Assembly: GCA_014799395.1 (NCBI GenBank)
Contig: JAAVID010000013.1
Coordinates: 1-64,000, forward strand
Reading direction: 5' to 3'
DNA from: Oscillospiraceae bacterium
Lineage (GTDB): Bacteria; Bacillota; Clostridia; Oscillospirales; Ruminococcaceae
DNA: 64,000 bases
Below, piece after piece: positions 31,845 to 44,274 of the stretch; positions within the stretch are counted from its first letter, which is position 1, and each line of letters starts with the position of its first letter. A program made the translations under genes and the position numbers. The notes under the pieces were generated by a model that was given only the letters and a program-made list of their open reading frames with translations, searched no databases and had not been told where the DNA came from.

Positions 31845-34800
31845 ATGGTGAATACAAAGCCTGTGCAGTCGGGAAAAACTACGAGACAGAGCTTCTCAAA
31901 GATCAATGAGGTCATCGATATGCCGAACCTCATCGGTATCCAGAAGGACTCTTATGAATGGTTTCTGACCGACGGAATAAAAGAGGTTTTCAAGGACGTT
32001 TCTCCGATAATTGACTCGAACGGCAAGTTTGAGCTTTCTTTTGTGAATTACCGCCTCGAGGAAAACACCAAGTACTCTATCGAGGAGTGCAAGGAGCGCG
32101 ACGCGACCTACGCCGCACCCTTAAAGGTCACGGCAAGCCTGCTCAACAAGGAAACGGGCGAGATCATAGACAACGAGATCTACATGGGCGATATGCCGCT
32201 TATGACCGAAAGCGGTACGTTTGTTATCAACGGCTCGGAGCGCGTTGTCGTTTCGCAGCTCGTTCGTTCACCCGGCGTATACTACGGCTTTGATTACGAC
32301 AAGACAGGCAAAAAGCTGTTCAAGGCTACCGTTATACCGAACAGAGGCGCGTGGCTCGAGCTTGAGATGGACGGCTCGGACGTGTTCTATGTGCGCATAG
32401 ACAAGAACAGAAAGTTCCCCTGCACGACGTTCCTGCGCGCTATCGGACTGTCAAGCGACAGCGACCTTATAGGTAAGTTCGGCGAGGACCCGAGAATCAC
32501 CGTTACTATCGAGAACGGCAAGGACAACACAAAGAACGAGGAGGAGGCTCTTCTCGAGGTTTACAGAAAGCTCCGCCCCGGCGAGCCCGCTACCGTGGAC
32601 TCGGCGAGAACCACTCTCGACAACCTGTTCTTTGACGCTAAGAGATACGATCTGTCCCGTTTCGGACGTTATAAATACAACAAAAAGCTCGGCATTGCTC
32701 AGCGGCTCGTGGGAAAGAGAGCCGCCGAGAACGTTGTCGCGCCTCTTTCGGGCGAGCTGCTCGTCGAGGAGGGCGGCATAATCACCGCCGAGATGGCTAT
32801 GGAGATACAGAACGCGGGCGTTATGGAGGTCACCGTTCAAAAGCCCGACAGCGAGGGCGTAATGAAAATAGTCGGCAACGGTATGGTCGACATTCATCTG
32901 TATACGGGCGATCTGGACGTTGAGGCTCTGGGCATCAACGAGCAGGTCAAGTTCGGCGTGCTCGCGGATATTCTCGAGGAAGCGGGCGACGACAAGGAAA
33001 TGCTCGCGGAGCTTATCGCAAAGCGCTCCGACGAGCTTATCCCCAAGCACATCACGCTGGAGGATATTTTCGCGGTAATCGGCTACTTTATCAACCTCAA
33101 CGAGGGCGTAGGCGATATTGACGACATCGACCACCTCGGCAACAGACGTATCCGCTGCGTTGGCGAGCTTCTCCAGAACCAGTTCAGAATAGGCTTTACG
33201 AGAATGGAGCGCACTATCCGCGAGAGAATGGGGCTCCAGGCTAACGATACCGAGAATGTAACGCCGTCGTCGCTTATCAACGCGCGTCAGGTCATCGCGG
33301 CTATGAAGGAGTTCTTCGGCTCTTCTCCGCTGTCGCAGTTTATGGATCAGAACAATCCGCTTGCGGAGCTTACTCACAAGCGCCGTCTGTCCTCGCTGGG
33401 TCCGGGCGGACTTTCGCGTGACCGCGCGGGATTTGAGGTCCGCGACGTACATTACTCGCACTACGGACGTATGTGTCCTATCGAGACCCCCGAAGGTCCC
33501 AACATCGGACTTATCTCCTATCTTGCGACATTCGCGAGGATCAACGTATACGGCTTTATCGAAGCGCCCTACCGCAAGGTGGACAAGGAAACGGGCAAGG
33601 TGCTCGACGAGGTAGTCTATATGACCGCCGACGTTGAGGATAACTATGTCGTGGCGCAGGCGAACGAGCCGCTTGACGAAAACGGCTGCTTCGCGAGACC
33701 GCGCGTCAACGCGCGCTGCCGCGACGCTATTATGGAAATAGAACGCGAAAAGGTCGACTTTATGGACGTATCGCCGAAGATGGTGGTATCCGTGGCTACG
33801 GCGATGATCCCGTTCCTCGAGAACGACGACGCGAACCGTGCCCTTATGGGCGCGAATATGCAGCGCCAGGCGGTTCCGCTTATGGTAACGGACAATCCTA
33901 TCGTCGGCACGGGTATGGAATACAAGGCTGCCGTGGACTCGGGCGTAGTTATCTGCGCAAAGGAGAACGGCGTTGTCTCCGAGGTATCGGCAGACCGCAT
34001 TATCATCAACTCCGACGAGGGCAGAGAGCACGTTTACAGACTTATCAAGTTCAAGCGCTCTAACCAGGGCAACTGCGTTAATCAGCGCCCCATCGTCAGC
34101 AAGGGCGAGCGCGTTTCCAAGGGCGACGTTATCGCCGACGGCCCCGCTACGAAAATGGGCGAGATAGCGCTCGGCAAGAACGCTCTCATCGGCTTTATGA
34201 CCTGGGAGGGCTACAACTACGAGGACGCTGTCCTTATCAACGAAAAACTGGTCTACAACGACGTATATACGTCAATTCATATAGAGGAATACGAGCTGGA
34301 GTGCCGCGAGACAAAGCTCGGTCCCGAGGAGATCACGCGCGATATACCGAACCTCAACGACGACGCACTGAAAGACCTCGACGACCGCGGCATAATCAGA
34401 ATAGGCGCGGAGGTACACTCGGGCGATATGCTGGTCGGCAAGGTGTCGCCTAAGGGCGAGACCGAGCTTACAGCGGAGGAAAAGCTGCTGCGCGCTATCT
34501 TCGGCGAAAAGGCGCGCGAGGTCCGCGACAATTCGCTGAGAGTCGCTCACGGCGAAAGCGGCATTATCGTCGACGTCAAGGTGTTCAACCGCGAGAACTG
34601 CGACGATCTGTCGCCGGGAGTAAACGAAAAGGTGCGCGTTTATATCGCGCAGAAGCGTAAAATATCCGTCGGCGATAAAATGGCGGGACGTCACGGAAAC
34701 AAGGGCGTTGTTTCGCGTATCCTCAAGCAGGAGGATATGCCTTTCCTGCCCGACGGCACGCCGCTTGACATCGTACTGAACCCGCTGGGCGTACCTTCGC

Positions 34801-35708
34801 GTATGAACATCGGTCAGGTGCTTGAAGTCCACCTCGGCTATGTTGCGAGAGCGCTGGGCTGGAAGATAGCTACGCCCGTATTCGACGGCGCTCACGAGCA
34901 GGATATACGCGCGCTGTACGACGAGGCGAGAAGCAAGCGCAAGGAGCTCCTCGGCGAGGGCGGCGCGGGCATCGACTTCACAAAGCTGTCCTGGACAAGC
35001 GACTGCAAAACGCAGCTTATCGACGGAAGAACGGGCGAGAAGTTCGACAGCCCCGTAACCGTCGGATATATGTACTACCTTAAGCTTCATCATCTGGTCG
35101 ATGATAAGATACACGCGCGTTCTACGGGTCCGTACTCGCTCGTTACGCAGCAGCCTCTGGGCGGTAAGGCTCAGTTCGGCGGTCAGCGTTTCGGTGAGAT
35201 GGAGGTATGGGCTCTGGAGGCTTACGGCGCGGCTTACACGCTCCAGGAGATACTGACCGTCAAGTCCGACGACCTTATGGGACGTCAGAAGACCTACGAG
35301 TCCATAGTAAAGGGCGAGGCTGTGCCCAAGCCCGGCGTTCCCGAGTCGTTCAAGGTAATGGTGAGCGAGCTTCAGGGTCTGGGTCTGGATATAAGGATAC
35401 TCGACGATATGGGCAAGGAGATCGATCTTAAGGAAGATTACGATGACGACGACGGCTCCAGCTACGGCAAGCAGAATTTCAACGAGGATTACCGTTCCGA
35501 CGACGCCGATCTTAACGCCGCGGGCTATGACATCATCGGCGAGGACTCGGGAGAGGGCGGAATAACCTCCGACGATCCCGACGATATGTTCGACGACAAT
35601 GAGGAATACGACGACGAGGACGCGGATTTTGACGACGGTCTTGACGACGACGAGGACGATTTCGACGAATCCTCCGACAGCGACGAGGACGACGGTTTTG
35701 ATGATTGA
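31845..35708 (+). CDS. rpoB: RNA polymerase beta subunit with acidic C-terminal tail
   Basis: A 1287-residue beta subunit. The rifampicin-site region [18 protein letters not shown] / [21 protein letters not shown] has the susceptible-type Asp, His and Ser. [28 protein letters not shown] and the C-terminal [25 protein letters not shown] (split) are conserved. The core ends near residue 1195; about 90 further residues are mostly Asp and Glu with Ser and Gly, ending DEDDGFDD, which usual beta subunits lack. Start after AAGGAGTG. rpoC follows after 39 bp. Confidence 0.97.
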   Translation: MVNTKPVQSGKTTRQSFSKINEVIDMPNLIGIQKDSYEWFLTDGIKEVFKDVSPIIDSNGKFELSFVNYRLEENTKYSIEECKERDATYAAPLKVTASLLNKETGEIIDNEIYMGDMPLMTESGTFVINGSERVVVSQLVRSPGVYYGFDYDKTGKKLFKATVIPNRGAWLELEMDGSDVFYVRIDKNRKFPCTTFLRAIGLSSDSDLIGKFGEDPRITVTIENGKDNTKNEEEALLEVYRKLRPGEPATVDSARTTLDNLFFDAKRYDLSRFGRYKYNKKLGIAQRLVGKRAAENVVAPLSGELLVEEGGIITAEMAMEIQNAGVMEVTVQKPDSEGVMKIVGNGMVDIHLYTGDLDVEALGINEQVKFGVLADILEEAGDDKEMLAELIAKRSDELIPKHITLEDIFAVIGYFINLNEGVGDIDDIDHLGNRRIRCVGELLQNQFRIGFTRMERTIRERMGLQANDTENVTPSSLINARQVIAAMKEFFGSSPLSQFMDQNNPLAELTHKRRLSSLGPGGLSRDRAGFEVRDVHYSHYGRMCPIETPEGPNIGLISYLATFARINVYGFIEAPYRKVDKETGKVLDEVVYMTADVEDNYVVAQANEPLDENGCFARPRVNARCRDAIMEIEREKVDFMDVSPKMVVSVATAMIPFLENDDANRALMGANMQRQAVPLMVTDNPIVGTGMEYKAAVDSGVVICAKENGVVSEVSADRIIINSDEGREHVYRLIKFKRSNQGNCVNQRPIVSKGERVSKGDVIADGPATKMGEIALGKNALIGFMTWEGYNYEDAVLINEKLVYNDVYTSIHIEEYELECRETKLGPEEITRDIPNLNDDALKDLDDRGIIRIGAEVHSGDMLVGKVSPKGETELTAEEKLLRAIFGEKAREVRDNSLRVAHGESGIIVDVKVFNRENCDDLSPGVNEKVRVYIAQKRKISVGDKMAGRHGNKGVVSRILKQEDMPFLPDGTPLDIVLNPLGVPSRMNIGQVLEVHLGYVARALGWKIATPVFDGAHEQDIRALYDEARSKRKELLGEGGAGIDFTKLSWTSDCKTQLIDGRTGEKFDSPVTVGYMYYLKLHHLVDDKIHARSTGPYSLVTQQPLGGKAQFGGQRFGEMEVWALEAYGAAYTLQEILTVKSDDLMGRQKTYESIVKGEAVPKPGVPESFKVMVSELQGLGLDIRILDDMGKEIDLKEDYDDDDGSSYGKQNFNEDYRSDDADLNAAGYDIIGEDSGEGGITSDDPDDMFDDNEEYDDEDADFDDGLDDDEDDFDESSDSDEDDGFDD

Positions 35709-35747
35709 CGGGTCGGAATCCCGATAGTATGAAAACGAGGTAATATA

Positions 35748-38700
35748 ATGAGTTTTAGTGTTTTCGAGTCTATGAAAATAGGACTTGCTTCTCCCGAGCA
35801 GATACGCGAATGGTCGCACGGCGAGGTTCAGCGTGCCGAAACGATAAACTACCGCAGCCAGAAGCCCGAAAAGTTCGGTCTTTTCTGCGAAAGGATATTC
35901 GGGCCGCAGAAGGACTGGGAGTGTAACTGCGGAAAGTACAAGAGAATACGCTTTAAAGGTAAAATATGCGAAAAGTGCGGCGTTGAGGTAACGCGCAGCA
36001 AGGTTCGCCGCGAGCGTATGGGGCACATCGAGCTTGCCGCTCCCGTATCGCATATCTGGTACTATAAGGGTACGCCCAGCCGTATCGGTCAGGTGCTTGA
36101 CCTCACTCCCAAAAAACTGGAAGAGGTACTTTATTTCACTAAATATATAGTTATCGACCCGGGCGAGAAAACGGGTCTGGTAAAAAAGCAGCTGCTCACC
36201 GAGGAGGAGTACAGCCAGTACGCCTCCAAGTATTCGGGTATCGACACATTCCGCGCGGGAATGGGCGCGGAGGCTATCAAGGAGCTCCTTACCGAGATAG
36301 ACCTTGACGCTCTCGAGGAGGAGCTGAGAGCCGAGCTGGAGAATACCTCGGCGGGTCAGAAGCAGGTAAAGCTGCTGCGCAGACTTGACGTTATCGAGGC
36401 GTTCAAGAACAGCGGAAACCGCCCCGAATGGATGATCCTGGACGTAATTCCCGTAATTCCGCCCGATATTCGTCCTATGGTCCAGCTTGACGGCGGACGT
36501 TACGCTACCTCCGACCTTAACGAGCTGTACCGCAAGGTAGTAATGAGAAACAACCGCCTTAAGGATCTGCTTTCCAAGAAAGCGCCCGACCTTATCGTGC
36601 GCAACGAGAAGCGTATGCTCCAGGAGGCCGTTGACGCGCTGATAGACAACGGCAGACACGGCAGAGCCTACACGGGCTCCAATAACCGTCCGCTGAAGTC
36701 GCTGTCGGATATGCTTAAAGGTAAGCAGGGACGTTTCCGTCAGAACCTGCTCGGTAAGCGCGTCGACTATTCGGGACGTTCGGTTATCGTCGTAGGACCG
36801 GAGCTGAAAATGGATCAGTGCGGTCTGCCCAAGGAAATGGCGCTGGAGCTGTTTAAGCCGTTCGTGCTTAACGATCTGGTGGAAGAGGGCAAAAAGACGG
36901 GCGGCGGAGTGTCCAATATCAAGCAGGCAAAGAAGCTCGTGGAGCGCGCAGACGACAGGGTCTGGGATTCGCTTGAAAACGTTATCAAGGATCACCCCGT
37001 ACTGCTCAACCGTGCGCCTACGCTTCACAGACTGGGTATACAGGCGTTCTCTCCGATACTTGTCGAGGGACGCGCTATCAAGCTGCACCCGTTGTGCTGT
37101 ACCGCGTTCAACGCGGACTTCGACGGAGACCAGATGGCGGTTCACCTCCCCCTCTCCGAGGAGGCGCGCGATGAGGCGAGAACTCTTATGCTCGCCGCAA
37201 AGAACCTGCTCAAGCCCTCCGACGGAAAGCCCGTTACCGTTCCTACGCAGGATATGGTTCTCGGCTCGTACTATCTGACTATCGACAAGGCGGGCGAAAA
37301 GGGCGAGGGCAAGGTATTCCGCGACGCAAACGAGGCTCTGATGGCTTATCAGGCGGGTATCATAACCATTCACGCGGCTATCAAGGTACGCGTTACCAAG
37401 GATCTGGGAGATACCGTCATTACAAGAATAGTTCCCACGACCGCGGGACGTATTATCTTTAACGGTCCTATCCCTCAGGATCTGGGATATGTTGACAGAA
37501 GCGACCCCGATCACAAGCTGGATTACGAAATAGGCTTCAAGGTAAGAAAGCAGGAGCTCGGTAAGATAATCGACCGCTGTCTGAAAATACACGGCACGGC
37601 TAAGACCGCGCAGGTGCTCGACGACATCAAGGCTATGGGATACAAATATTCCACCCGTTCGGGTATCACCGTTGCTGTCTGCGACGCCGAGATACCTCCT
37701 CAGAAGGCGGATATAATCAAGCAGGCGGACGAAAAGATCGCCGCTGTGAACAAGAAGTTCTCGCGCGGCTTTATCTCCGACAGCGAGCGCAAGAGAAACT
37801 TTATCGACACCTGGGAAGCCGCGACAAAGCAGGTATCGACCGCGCTTACGAACAACCTCGACCACTATAACAACATATATATGATGGCGGACTCGGGCGC
37901 GCGTGGTTCGGACGCGCAGATAAGACAGCTCGCGGGTATGCGCGGACTTATCGCGAATACCTCGGGCGCGACGATCGAGATGCCTATCAAGGCTAATTAC
38001 CGTGAGGGCTTGAACGTCCTCGAGTACTTTATCTCCTCGCGCGGCGCGCGTAAGGGACTTGCCGATACTGCGCTTCGTACCGCCGACTCGGGTTATCTTA
38101 CGAGACGTCTTGTCGACGTATCGCAGGAGGTAATTATCCGCGGCGACGACTGCGGCACAACAAACGGTATCGAGGTCTACGAGATACGCGAGGGCGGCGA
38201 GCTTATCGAAAAGCTCAGCGAGAGACTTGTCGGACGCTTCTTAGCGGAAGATTTCACCGCTCCCGACGGTTCGTTCACCATATCGAGAGATAAACTGCTT
38301 ACGGACAGCGACGCGGCTAAGATAGTAAAAACGGGCATTGAACGTATAAGAGTGCGCTCCGTGCTCACCTGCGAGCTGAGAAACGGCGTGTGCGCGAAGT
38401 GCTACGGCGCTTCCCTCGCGAACGGTCAGCTCATCACAAAGGGCGAGGCTGTCGGCGTTATCGCGGCGCAGTCTATCGGCGAGCCCGGTACGCAGCTTAC
38501 GATGCGTAACTTCCATACGGGCGGCGTTGTCGGCGCGGACGATATTACACAGGGTCTTCCGCGCGTCGAGGAGCTGTTCGAGAGCCGTCACCCGAAGAAC
38601 GCGGCTATCATTACGAGAGTTTCGGGTACGGTAAGGTTCGAGGAAATAAAGAAAACGCGTCACGCTATCATAACCGCTGACGACGGTACGGAGGAGGCTT

Positions 38701-39392
38701 ACGCCGTTCCGTTCGGCTACCGTCCTAAGGTTCAGGAGGGCGACCGCGTTGAAATTGGCGACCCGCTCACCGAGGGCTCTATCAATCCGCCCGACGTTCT
38801 GGCGGTAAAGGGCGAAAAGGCTGTACAGGATTACCTTATCAGCGAGGTTCAGAAGCCGTATCGTCAGCAGGGTGTTGATATCAACGACAAGCACATCGAG
38901 GTCATAGTACGCCAGATGATGCGCAAGGTAAGGGTGATTGAGCCCGGCAGCAGCGCTCTGCTCGCGGGATCGGTCGTAGGCAAAAACGAATATGTCGCGA
39001 TATGCGATGAGCTCAAGGAGCGCGCCGAGCAGGGCGAGGCGGTGGAAATGCCGACAAGCGAGCCCGTGCTTCTCGGTATCACAAAGGCTTCTCTGGCGAC
39101 CGACAGCTTTATGTCTGCGGCTTCGTTCCAGGAGACCACCAGAGTGCTCACCGAGGCGGCTATCCGCGGCAAGGTCGATCCGCTTACGGGTCTTAAGGAG
39201 AACATCATAATCGGTAAGCTCATTCCCGCGGGTACGGGTCTGAGAGCGCAGGAGAAGGCGGCTGCCGAGGCGGAAGCTAAGGCGGAGCAGGAAGCCGCCG
39301 AGGCGGAGGCTCAGAACGCCGAAGCCGTGAACGTCGAGGCTGTTGTCAATACGGAAAGCACCGACGGCGCTATGGGCGGAGAGAACGCTTGA
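35748..39392 (+). CDS. rpoC: RNA polymerase beta-prime subunit
   Basis: 1214 residues. The N-terminal zinc site [20 protein letters not shown], the catalytic [12 protein letters not shown] with three Asp for Mg2+, the trigger-loop region [17 protein letters not shown], and the second zinc cluster with [13 protein letters not shown] are all visible. It forms the catalytic core with RpoB. The last 45 or so residues are an Ala/Glu-rich helix ending in a loose tail, an addition less marked than that of RpoB. The ribosomal operon after it has its own promoter. Confidence 0.97.
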   Translation: MSFSVFESMKIGLASPEQIREWSHGEVQRAETINYRSQKPEKFGLFCERIFGPQKDWECNCGKYKRIRFKGKICEKCGVEVTRSKVRRERMGHIELAAPVSHIWYYKGTPSRIGQVLDLTPKKLEEVLYFTKYIVIDPGEKTGLVKKQLLTEEEYSQYASKYSGIDTFRAGMGAEAIKELLTEIDLDALEEELRAELENTSAGQKQVKLLRRLDVIEAFKNSGNRPEWMILDVIPVIPPDIRPMVQLDGGRYATSDLNELYRKVVMRNNRLKDLLSKKAPDLIVRNEKRMLQEAVDALIDNGRHGRAYTGSNNRPLKSLSDMLKGKQGRFRQNLLGKRVDYSGRSVIVVGPELKMDQCGLPKEMALELFKPFVLNDLVEEGKKTGGGVSNIKQAKKLVERADDRVWDSLENVIKDHPVLLNRAPTLHRLGIQAFSPILVEGRAIKLHPLCCTAFNADFDGDQMAVHLPLSEEARDEARTLMLAAKNLLKPSDGKPVTVPTQDMVLGSYYLTIDKAGEKGEGKVFRDANEALMAYQAGIITIHAAIKVRVTKDLGDTVITRIVPTTAGRIIFNGPIPQDLGYVDRSDPDHKLDYEIGFKVRKQELGKIIDRCLKIHGTAKTAQVLDDIKAMGYKYSTRSGITVAVCDAEIPPQKADIIKQADEKIAAVNKKFSRGFISDSERKRNFIDTWEAATKQVSTALTNNLDHYNNIYMMADSGARGSDAQIRQLAGMRGLIANTSGATIEMPIKANYREGLNVLEYFISSRGARKGLADTALRTADSGYLTRRLVDVSQEVIIRGDDCGTTNGIEVYEIREGGELIEKLSERLVGRFLAEDFTAPDGSFTISRDKLLTDSDAAKIVKTGIERIRVRSVLTCELRNGVCAKCYGASLANGQLITKGEAVGVIAAQSIGEPGTQLTMRNFHTGGVVGADDITQGLPRVEELFESRHPKNAAIITRVSGTVRFEEIKKTRHAIITADDGTEEAYAVPFGYRPKVQEGDRVEIGDPLTEGSINPPDVLAVKGEKAVQDYLISEVQKPYRQQGVDINDKHIEVIVRQMMRKVRVIEPGSSALLAGSVVGKNEYVAICDELKERAEQGEAVEMPTSEPVLLGITKASLATDSFMSAASFQETTRVLTEAAIRGKVDPLTGLKENIIIGKLIPAGTGLRAQEKAAAEAEAKAEQEAAEAEAQNAEAVNVEAVVNTESTDGAMGGENA

Positions 39393-39473
39393 TAGATGTT
39401 CGTTAAAATGCACAAAAAGAAAATACTATAAATAATTTTTAGCGGCGGTTGTCACAAAGTTTTGAAAAAAGCC

Positions 39474-39502
39474 TTGACAAACGCCGCTTTTTACTATATA
39501 AT
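39474..39502 (+). promoter_or_regulatory. Promoter for rpsL-rpsG-fusA
   Basis: Consensus -35 TTGACA (39474-39479) and -10 TATAAT (39497-39502), spacer 17 bp. Confidence 0.85.
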
Positions 39503-39586
39503 TTATGAATGTGTGTTAGTATATTTTTCTATAAGAGGAAATAATAATACACGGAATATTTTATATTAAGGAAGAGGTGAAAAATA

Positions 39587-40012
39587 GTGCCTACGTTTAA
39601 TCAGCTTGTTCGCAAGGGTCGTCAGGTTTCTACCAAGAAATCCAAGGCGCCTGCGCTCCAGAAGGGTATGAATACTCTCCACAAGGAGCAGATCGACCAG
39701 CACTCTCCCCAGAAGCGCGGAGTTTGCACCGCTGTAAGAACTCAGACTCCCAAGAAGCCTAACTCCGCAATGAGAAAGGTTGCCAGAGTCAAGATCTCCA
39801 ACGGCTACGAAGTCACGGCGTATATCCCCGGAATCGGACACAAACTGCAGGAGCACTCCGTTGTACTCATCAGAGGCGGACGTGTTAAGGACCTCCCCGG
39901 TGTGCGTTACCACATCGTAAGAGGAACTCTCGACGCTCAGGGCGTTGATAAGAGAATGCAGGGACGCTCCAAGTACGGTGCAAAGCGTCCGAAGGCAGGA
40001 AAGAAGGCTTGA
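39587..40012 (+). CDS. rpsL: 30S ribosomal protein S12
   Basis: 141 residues, GTG start after [19 protein letters not shown] at the N-terminus, [17 protein letters not shown] with the Lys linked to streptomycin response in its wild-type form, and the D-loop segment [17 protein letters not shown]. It is part of the decoding centre. First gene of the str-type operon, with a 150-bp gap before rpsG. Confidence 0.97.
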   Translation: MPTFNQLVRKGRQVSTKKSKAPALQKGMNTLHKEQIDQHSPQKRGVCTAVRTQTPKKPNSAMRKVARVKISNGYEVTAYIPGIGHKLQEHSVVLIRGGRVKDLPGVRYHIVRGTLDAQGVDKRMQGRSKYGAKRPKAGKKA

Positions 40013-40163
40013 TTTCAATTCCTGAAAAGCTGTCAAACAGGCATTATTTAGCGATAAAGCATTGCCTTTTGTTTGGATAGCGGGAGTGAAACGCTTTCGA
40101 GTACCTATGATTTCATTGGGATCATTTGTATGACCCCGCAATAATGTAAGGAGGGAAGTTAAA

Positions 40164-40634
40164 GTGCCAAGAAGAGGTAATGTCCCCAAGCGTGAGGTTC
40201 TGCCGGATCCGCTTTACGGTTCGGAGCTGGTAACAAGACTTATCAACAACATCATGCTTGACGGAAAGAAGGGCGTAGCCCAGAAGATCGTTTACGGCGC
40301 GTTTGAGATCGTTGCCGAAAAGACAGGCAAGGAGCCGCTTGAGGCTTTCGAGGAGGCAATGGAGAACATCATGCCTCAGCTCGAGGTAAAGGCAAGACGT
40401 GTCGGCGGTGCGACCTACCAGGTTCCTATGGAGGTTCGTCCCGAAAGACGCCGCACTCTCGGCTTGCGTTGGATAACCAAGTACAGCCGCGACCGCAGCG
40501 AAAAGACAATGAAGGAAAGACTTGCAAACGAGATCTGCGACGCGCTGAACAATCAGGGCGGAGCTTGCAAGAAGCGTGACGATACACATAAGATGGCAGA
40601 GGCTAATAAGGCATTTGCTCACTTCAAGTGGTAA
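40164..40634 (+). CDS. rpsG: 30S ribosomal protein S7
   Basis: 156 residues, GTG start after [51 protein letters not shown] and [14 protein letters not shown] are standard S7 sequence. It nucleates assembly of the 30S head and is the usual autoregulator of this operon. Followed by a large inverted repeat before fusA. Confidence 0.97.
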   Translation: MPRRGNVPKREVLPDPLYGSELVTRLINNIMLDGKKGVAQKIVYGAFEIVAEKTGKEPLEAFEEAMENIMPQLEVKARRVGGATYQVPMEVRPERRRTLGLRWITKYSRDRSEKTMKERLANEICDALNNQGGACKKRDDTHKMAEANKAFAHFKW

Positions 40635-40719
40635 AATTAAACGCCGTTATGCTCAATCAAACATTTGCGGGATTTTGTACGGAAAGCGATTTCCGTATGA
40701 AGCTCCGCGGCGTTTAATT
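40635..40719 (+). promoter_or_regulatory. Large stem-loop between rpsG and fusA
   Basis: Perfect 12-bp outer arms AATTAAACGCCG (40635-40646) and CGGCGTTTAATT (40708-40719) enclose a TACGGAAA/TTTCCGTA hairpin. It begins at the rpsG stop codon and ends 29 bp before fusA. There is no U-run, so it is not a plain terminator; it may modulate read-through, mRNA stability or fusA translation. Confidence 0.6.
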
Positions 40720-40747
40720 CTTGAGCTGGCATATTACGGAGGAATTT

Positions 40748-42835
40748 ATGAAAAGAGACGTTTCTCTTGAAATGACACGTAATATTGGTATCATGGCTCA
40801 TATCGACGCGGGTAAGACCACCACCACCGAGCGTATCCTGTTCTATACGGGCGTCAACTACAAAATGGGTGAGACGCACGAGGGCGCTTCCACGATGGAC
40901 TGGATGGATCAGGAAAAGGAGAGAGGTATCACAATCACCTCCGCCGCTACCACCGCGTTCTGGAAAGAGCACCGTATCAATATTATCGATACTCCCGGAC
41001 ACGTTGACTTCACCGTTGAGGTCCAGCGTTCTCTGAGAGTGCTTGACGGCTCTGTCACTGTATTTTGTGCAAAGGGCGGCGTTGAGCCGCAGTCCGAAAC
41101 AGTTTGGCGTCAGGCGGACAATTATCACGTTCCCAGAATGGCTTATGTAAATAAGATGGACATTATGGGCGCGAACTTTTATAACGTAGTGGATATGATG
41201 CACGACAGACTGAAGTGCAACGCTGTTCCGATCCAGCTGCCTATCGGCGCTGAGCAGGACTTCAAGGGCATTATCGACCTTATCGAGATGAATGCCGATA
41301 TTTACTACGACGACCTCGGCAAGGATATGCGCGTCGAGGAGATCCCCGCGGATATGAAGGAAAAGGCGGAAGAGTACAGAGCTAACCTGCTTGAGAAGGT
41401 AGCCGAGCTCGACGACGACCTTATGGAGCGCTACCTCGAAAACGAGGGCGCGGACTTCACCGCCGAGGAGATAAAGAATGCTATCCGCAAGGGTACGATC
41501 GACAACAAGTTCGTTCCCGTTACCTGCGGTACTTCTTACAGAAACAAGGGTGTTCAGAAGCTGCTCGACGCTATCGTCGACTTTATGCCGTCGCCTCTCG
41601 ATATCCCCGCTATCAAGGGTACCAACCCCGACACGGGCGAGGAGGAGGAACGTCATCCCGGCGATAAGGAGCCGTTCTCCGCACTTGCGTTCAAGATCGC
41701 AACAGACCCGTTCGTTGGTAAGCTCTGCTTCTTCAGAGTTTACTCCGGCTTCGTTGAGGCGGGTACGAGCGTTCTCAACTCCACCAAGGACAAGAACGAG
41801 CGTATGGGTCGTATTTTGCAGATGCACTCCAACCACAGACAGGATATTGAGGCTTGTCCGTGCGGAGATATTGCCGCTGTCGTAGGTACTAAGTACACTA
41901 CCACGGGTGATACGTTCTGCGATCCCGCTCACCCGATCATTCTTGAGTCCATGGACTTCCCCGAGCCCGTTATCGACCTGGCTATCGAGCCCAAGACCAA
42001 GGCAGGTCAGGAAAAGATGGCTATCGGTCTTGCAAAGCTCGCAGAAGAGGATCCGACGTTCAAGACCTGGACAAACCAGGAGACGGGTCAGACCATTATC
42101 GCGGGTATGGGCGAGCTGCACCTCGAGATTATCGTAGACAGACTTCTGCGTGAGTTCAAGGTAGAGGCAAACGTTGGCGCGCCGCAGGTTGCTTATAAGG
42201 AGACCATTACGGGCAATGCCGACGTTGATATGAAGTATAAGCGTCAGTCGGGCGGTTCTGGTCAGTACGGTCACGTAAAGATTCGCGTAGAGCCGAACGA
42301 GAGCGGCAAGGGCTACGAGTTCAGCAACGACGTAGTCGGCGGCGCTATCCCGAAGGAGTTTATCCCCGCTGTTGACGCGGGTATCCAGGGCGCGCTGAAC
42401 GCGGGCGTTCTCGCGGGCTACCCCGTTGTAGACCTTAAGGTATCGCTGTACGACGGTTCTTACCACGAGGTAGACTCGTCCGAAATGGCGTTTAAGATCG
42501 CGGGCTCTATGGCTATCAAGGAAGCGCTCAAAAAGGCAAGCTCGATCATCCTCGAGCCGATCATGAAGGTCGTAGTCGTATGTCCGTCCGATTATACCGG
42601 TACGGTTATCGGCGACCTCACATCGCGCCGCGGACAGATACAGGGTCAGGAATCCCGCTTCGGTACGGAGCAGATCACCGCGCTCGTTCCGCTGTCCGAG
42701 ATGTTCGGCTACTCCAACGACCTCCGCTCCAAGACACAGGGACGCGGTCAGTACGTTATGGAGCCGCACAGCTATATCGAGGTTCCGAAGAACATCGCCG
42801 AGGGCATTATGTCTAAGAGAAAACAGAACGATTGA
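40748..42835 (+). CDS. fusA: Elongation factor G
   Basis: 695 residues, the usual EF-G length. G1 is [16 protein letters not shown]2 the [12 protein letters not shown] region, G3 [10 protein letters not shown]4 NKMD; the domain IV segment [18 protein letters not shown] is present. It catalyses ribosomal translocation with GTP. The start at 40748 follows CGGAGG; an earlier in-frame ATG lacks a site. Confidence 0.97.
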   Translation: MKRDVSLEMTRNIGIMAHIDAGKTTTTERILFYTGVNYKMGETHEGASTMDWMDQEKERGITITSAATTAFWKEHRINIIDTPGHVDFTVEVQRSLRVLDGSVTVFCAKGGVEPQSETVWRQADNYHVPRMAYVNKMDIMGANFYNVVDMMHDRLKCNAVPIQLPIGAEQDFKGIIDLIEMNADIYYDDLGKDMRVEEIPADMKEKAEEYRANLLEKVAELDDDLMERYLENEGADFTAEEIKNAIRKGTIDNKFVPVTCGTSYRNKGVQKLLDAIVDFMPSPLDIPAIKGTNPDTGEEEERHPGDKEPFSALAFKIATDPFVGKLCFFRVYSGFVEAGTSVLNSTKDKNERMGRILQMHSNHRQDIEACPCGDIAAVVGTKYTTTGDTFCDPAHPIILESMDFPEPVIDLAIEPKTKAGQEKMAIGLAKLAEEDPTFKTWTNQETGQTIIAGMGELHLEIIVDRLLREFKVEANVGAPQVAYKETITGNADVDMKYKRQSGGSGQYGHVKIRVEPNESGKGYEFSNDVVGGAIPKEFIPAVDAGIQGALNAGVLAGYPVVDLKVSLYDGSYHEVDSSEMAFKIAGSMAIKEALKKASSIILEPIMKVVVVCPSDYTGTVIGDLTSRRGQIQGQESRFGTEQITALVPLSEMFGYSNDLRSKTQGRGQYVMEPHSYIEVPKNIAEGIMSKRKQND

Positions 42836-42854
42836 TTATCGTAAACTGTTTAAA

Positions 42855-42901
42855 TTATTTGCGGAATATCAAGAAAACCACTTGATTTTTTCCGCAAATA
42901 A
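42855..42901 (+). promoter_or_regulatory. Hairpin between fusA and tuf, overlapping the tuf -35 box
   Basis: Perfect 12-bp arms TTATTTGCGGAA (42855-42866) and TTCCGCAAATAA (42890-42901), with an inner TCAAG/CTTGA stem. The -35 TTGATT of the tuf promoter lies inside it. Confidence 0.65.
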
Positions 42902-42910
42902 TGGTAGAAT
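42882..42910 (+). promoter_or_regulatory. Promoter for tuf
   Basis: -35 TTGATT (42882-42887), 17-bp spacer, -10 TAGAAT (42905-42910), about 60 bp before tuf. Confidence 0.6.
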
Positions 42911-42971
42911 ATTACTGTAAACATTTATTTGGGGCAAAAAGCCCAAATGCCTATTAAAGGAGGAAATACCA

Positions 42972-44207
42972 ATGGCTAAGGAAAAATATAATTCCAGCAA
43001 ACCGCACGTTAATATCGGTACTATCGGTCACGTTGACCACGGTAAGACCACTCTGACCGCCGCTATCACCAAGTGGCTGGCACTTAAGGGTCAGGCTAAG
43101 TTCGAGGCTTATGATATGATCGATAAGGCTCCCGAGGAGAGAGAGCGTGGTATCACGATCAATACCGCTCACGTTGAGTATGAGACCGACAACCGTCACT
43201 ACGCTCACGTTGACTGCCCCGGCCACGCCGACTATATCAAGAACATGATCACCGGTGCGGCTCAGATGGACGGCGCTGTACTCGTAGTTGCGGGTACCGA
43301 CGGTCCTATGGCTCAGACTAAGGAGCACATTCTGCTCGCACGTCAGGTAGGCGTTCCCGCAATGGTTGTATTTATCAACAAGTGCGATGACGCAGGTGAG
43401 TACGACGCTGCTACCGGCGAGTACAACGATCCCGATGAGATGCTCGAGCTGGTTGATATGGATATTCGCGGCGAGCTGTCCAAGAACGGCTTCCCCGGAG
43501 ACGATATTCCGATCATCCGCGGTTCCGCAAAGGTTGCTCTGGATTCCGATTCCAAGGATCCCGACGCTCCCGAGTACGCTTGCATCAAGAAGCTGATGGA
43601 GGCTATCGACTCCTACATCCCCGCTCCCGAGAGAGACGAGGCAAAGCCTTTCCTGATGCCTGTTGAGGATACTATGACCATCACCGGTCGTGGTACCGTT
43701 GCTACCGGTCGTGTAGAGCGCGGCGTTGTAAAGGTAAATGATACCGTTGAGATCACCGGTCTGGTTGACGAGCCCAAGAGCACTGTTGTTACAGGTCTTG
43801 AGATGTTCAGAAAGACCCTTGACGAGGCTGTTGCGGGCTACAACATCGGCGCGCTGCTCCGTGGTATCACCCGTGATCAGATCGAGCGTGGTCAGGTTCT
43901 CTGCAAGCCCGGTTCTATTCACCCGCACACCAAGTTCAGCGGTCAGGTTTACGTTCTTAAGAAGGAAGAGGGCGGCCGTCATACTCCGTTCGTTTCCAAC
44001 TACCGTCCGCAGTTCTTCTTCAGAACCACAGACGTTACCGGCGTAATCACACTGCCCGCCGATAAGGAAATGTGCATGCCCGGCGATAACGTTGTAATGG
44101 ACGTTGAGCTTATCACTCCTATCGCTATTGAGGAGGGTCTGCGTTTCGCTATCCGTGAGGGTGGCCGTACCGTTGGCTCCGGCGTTGTTACCAAGATCGC
44201 TGAGTAA
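42972..44207 (+). CDS. tuf: Elongation factor Tu
   Basis: 411 residues, slightly longer than the usual 395-400 because of a short insertion around [14 protein letters not shown] in the G domain after the NKCDD motif. [27 protein letters not shown] and the domain II/III sequences are standard. It delivers aminoacyl-tRNA to the ribosome. Start after AAAGGAGG, codon use strongly biased as expected for a highly expressed gene. Confidence 0.97.
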   Translation: MAKEKYNSSKPHVNIGTIGHVDHGKTTLTAAITKWLALKGQAKFEAYDMIDKAPEERERGITINTAHVEYETDNRHYAHVDCPGHADYIKNMITGAAQMDGAVLVVAGTDGPMAQTKEHILLARQVGVPAMVVFINKCDDAGEYDAATGEYNDPDEMLELVDMDIRGELSKNGFPGDDIPIIRGSAKVALDSDSKDPDAPEYACIKKLMEAIDSYIPAPERDEAKPFLMPVEDTMTITGRGTVATGRVERGVVKVNDTVEITGLVDEPKSTVVTGLEMFRKTLDEAVAGYNIGALLRGITRDQIERGQVLCKPGSIHPHTKFSGQVYVLKKEEGGRHTPFVSNYRPQFFFRTTDVTGVITLPADKEMCMPGDNVVMDVELITPIAIEEGLRFAIREGGRTVGSGVVTKIAE

Positions 44208-44234
44208 TTTAAGCGCTTGATAAAGTAAAAATGT

Positions 44235-44270
44235 GCCGCCTGTTCTAAAGAACGGCGGCATTTTTTATGT
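44235..44270. terminator. Terminator after tuf (works in both directions)
   Basis: GCCGCCTGTTCT-AA-AGAACGGCGGC followed by ATTTTTT; the other strand reads CACATTTTTAC. It lies between the convergent tuf and helicase genes. Confidence 0.85.
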
Positions 44271-44274
44271 TTTT

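Noticed and set aside
32451..37865. Very long open frames antisense to rpoB and rpoC (up to about 1200 codons)
   Set aside because: They mirror the codon bias of the real genes on the opposite strand, have no ribosome binding site and no recognisable domain.
40637..42769. 710-codon open frame antisense to fusA
   Set aside because: Shadow of a highly biased gene; the sense strand is clearly EF-G.
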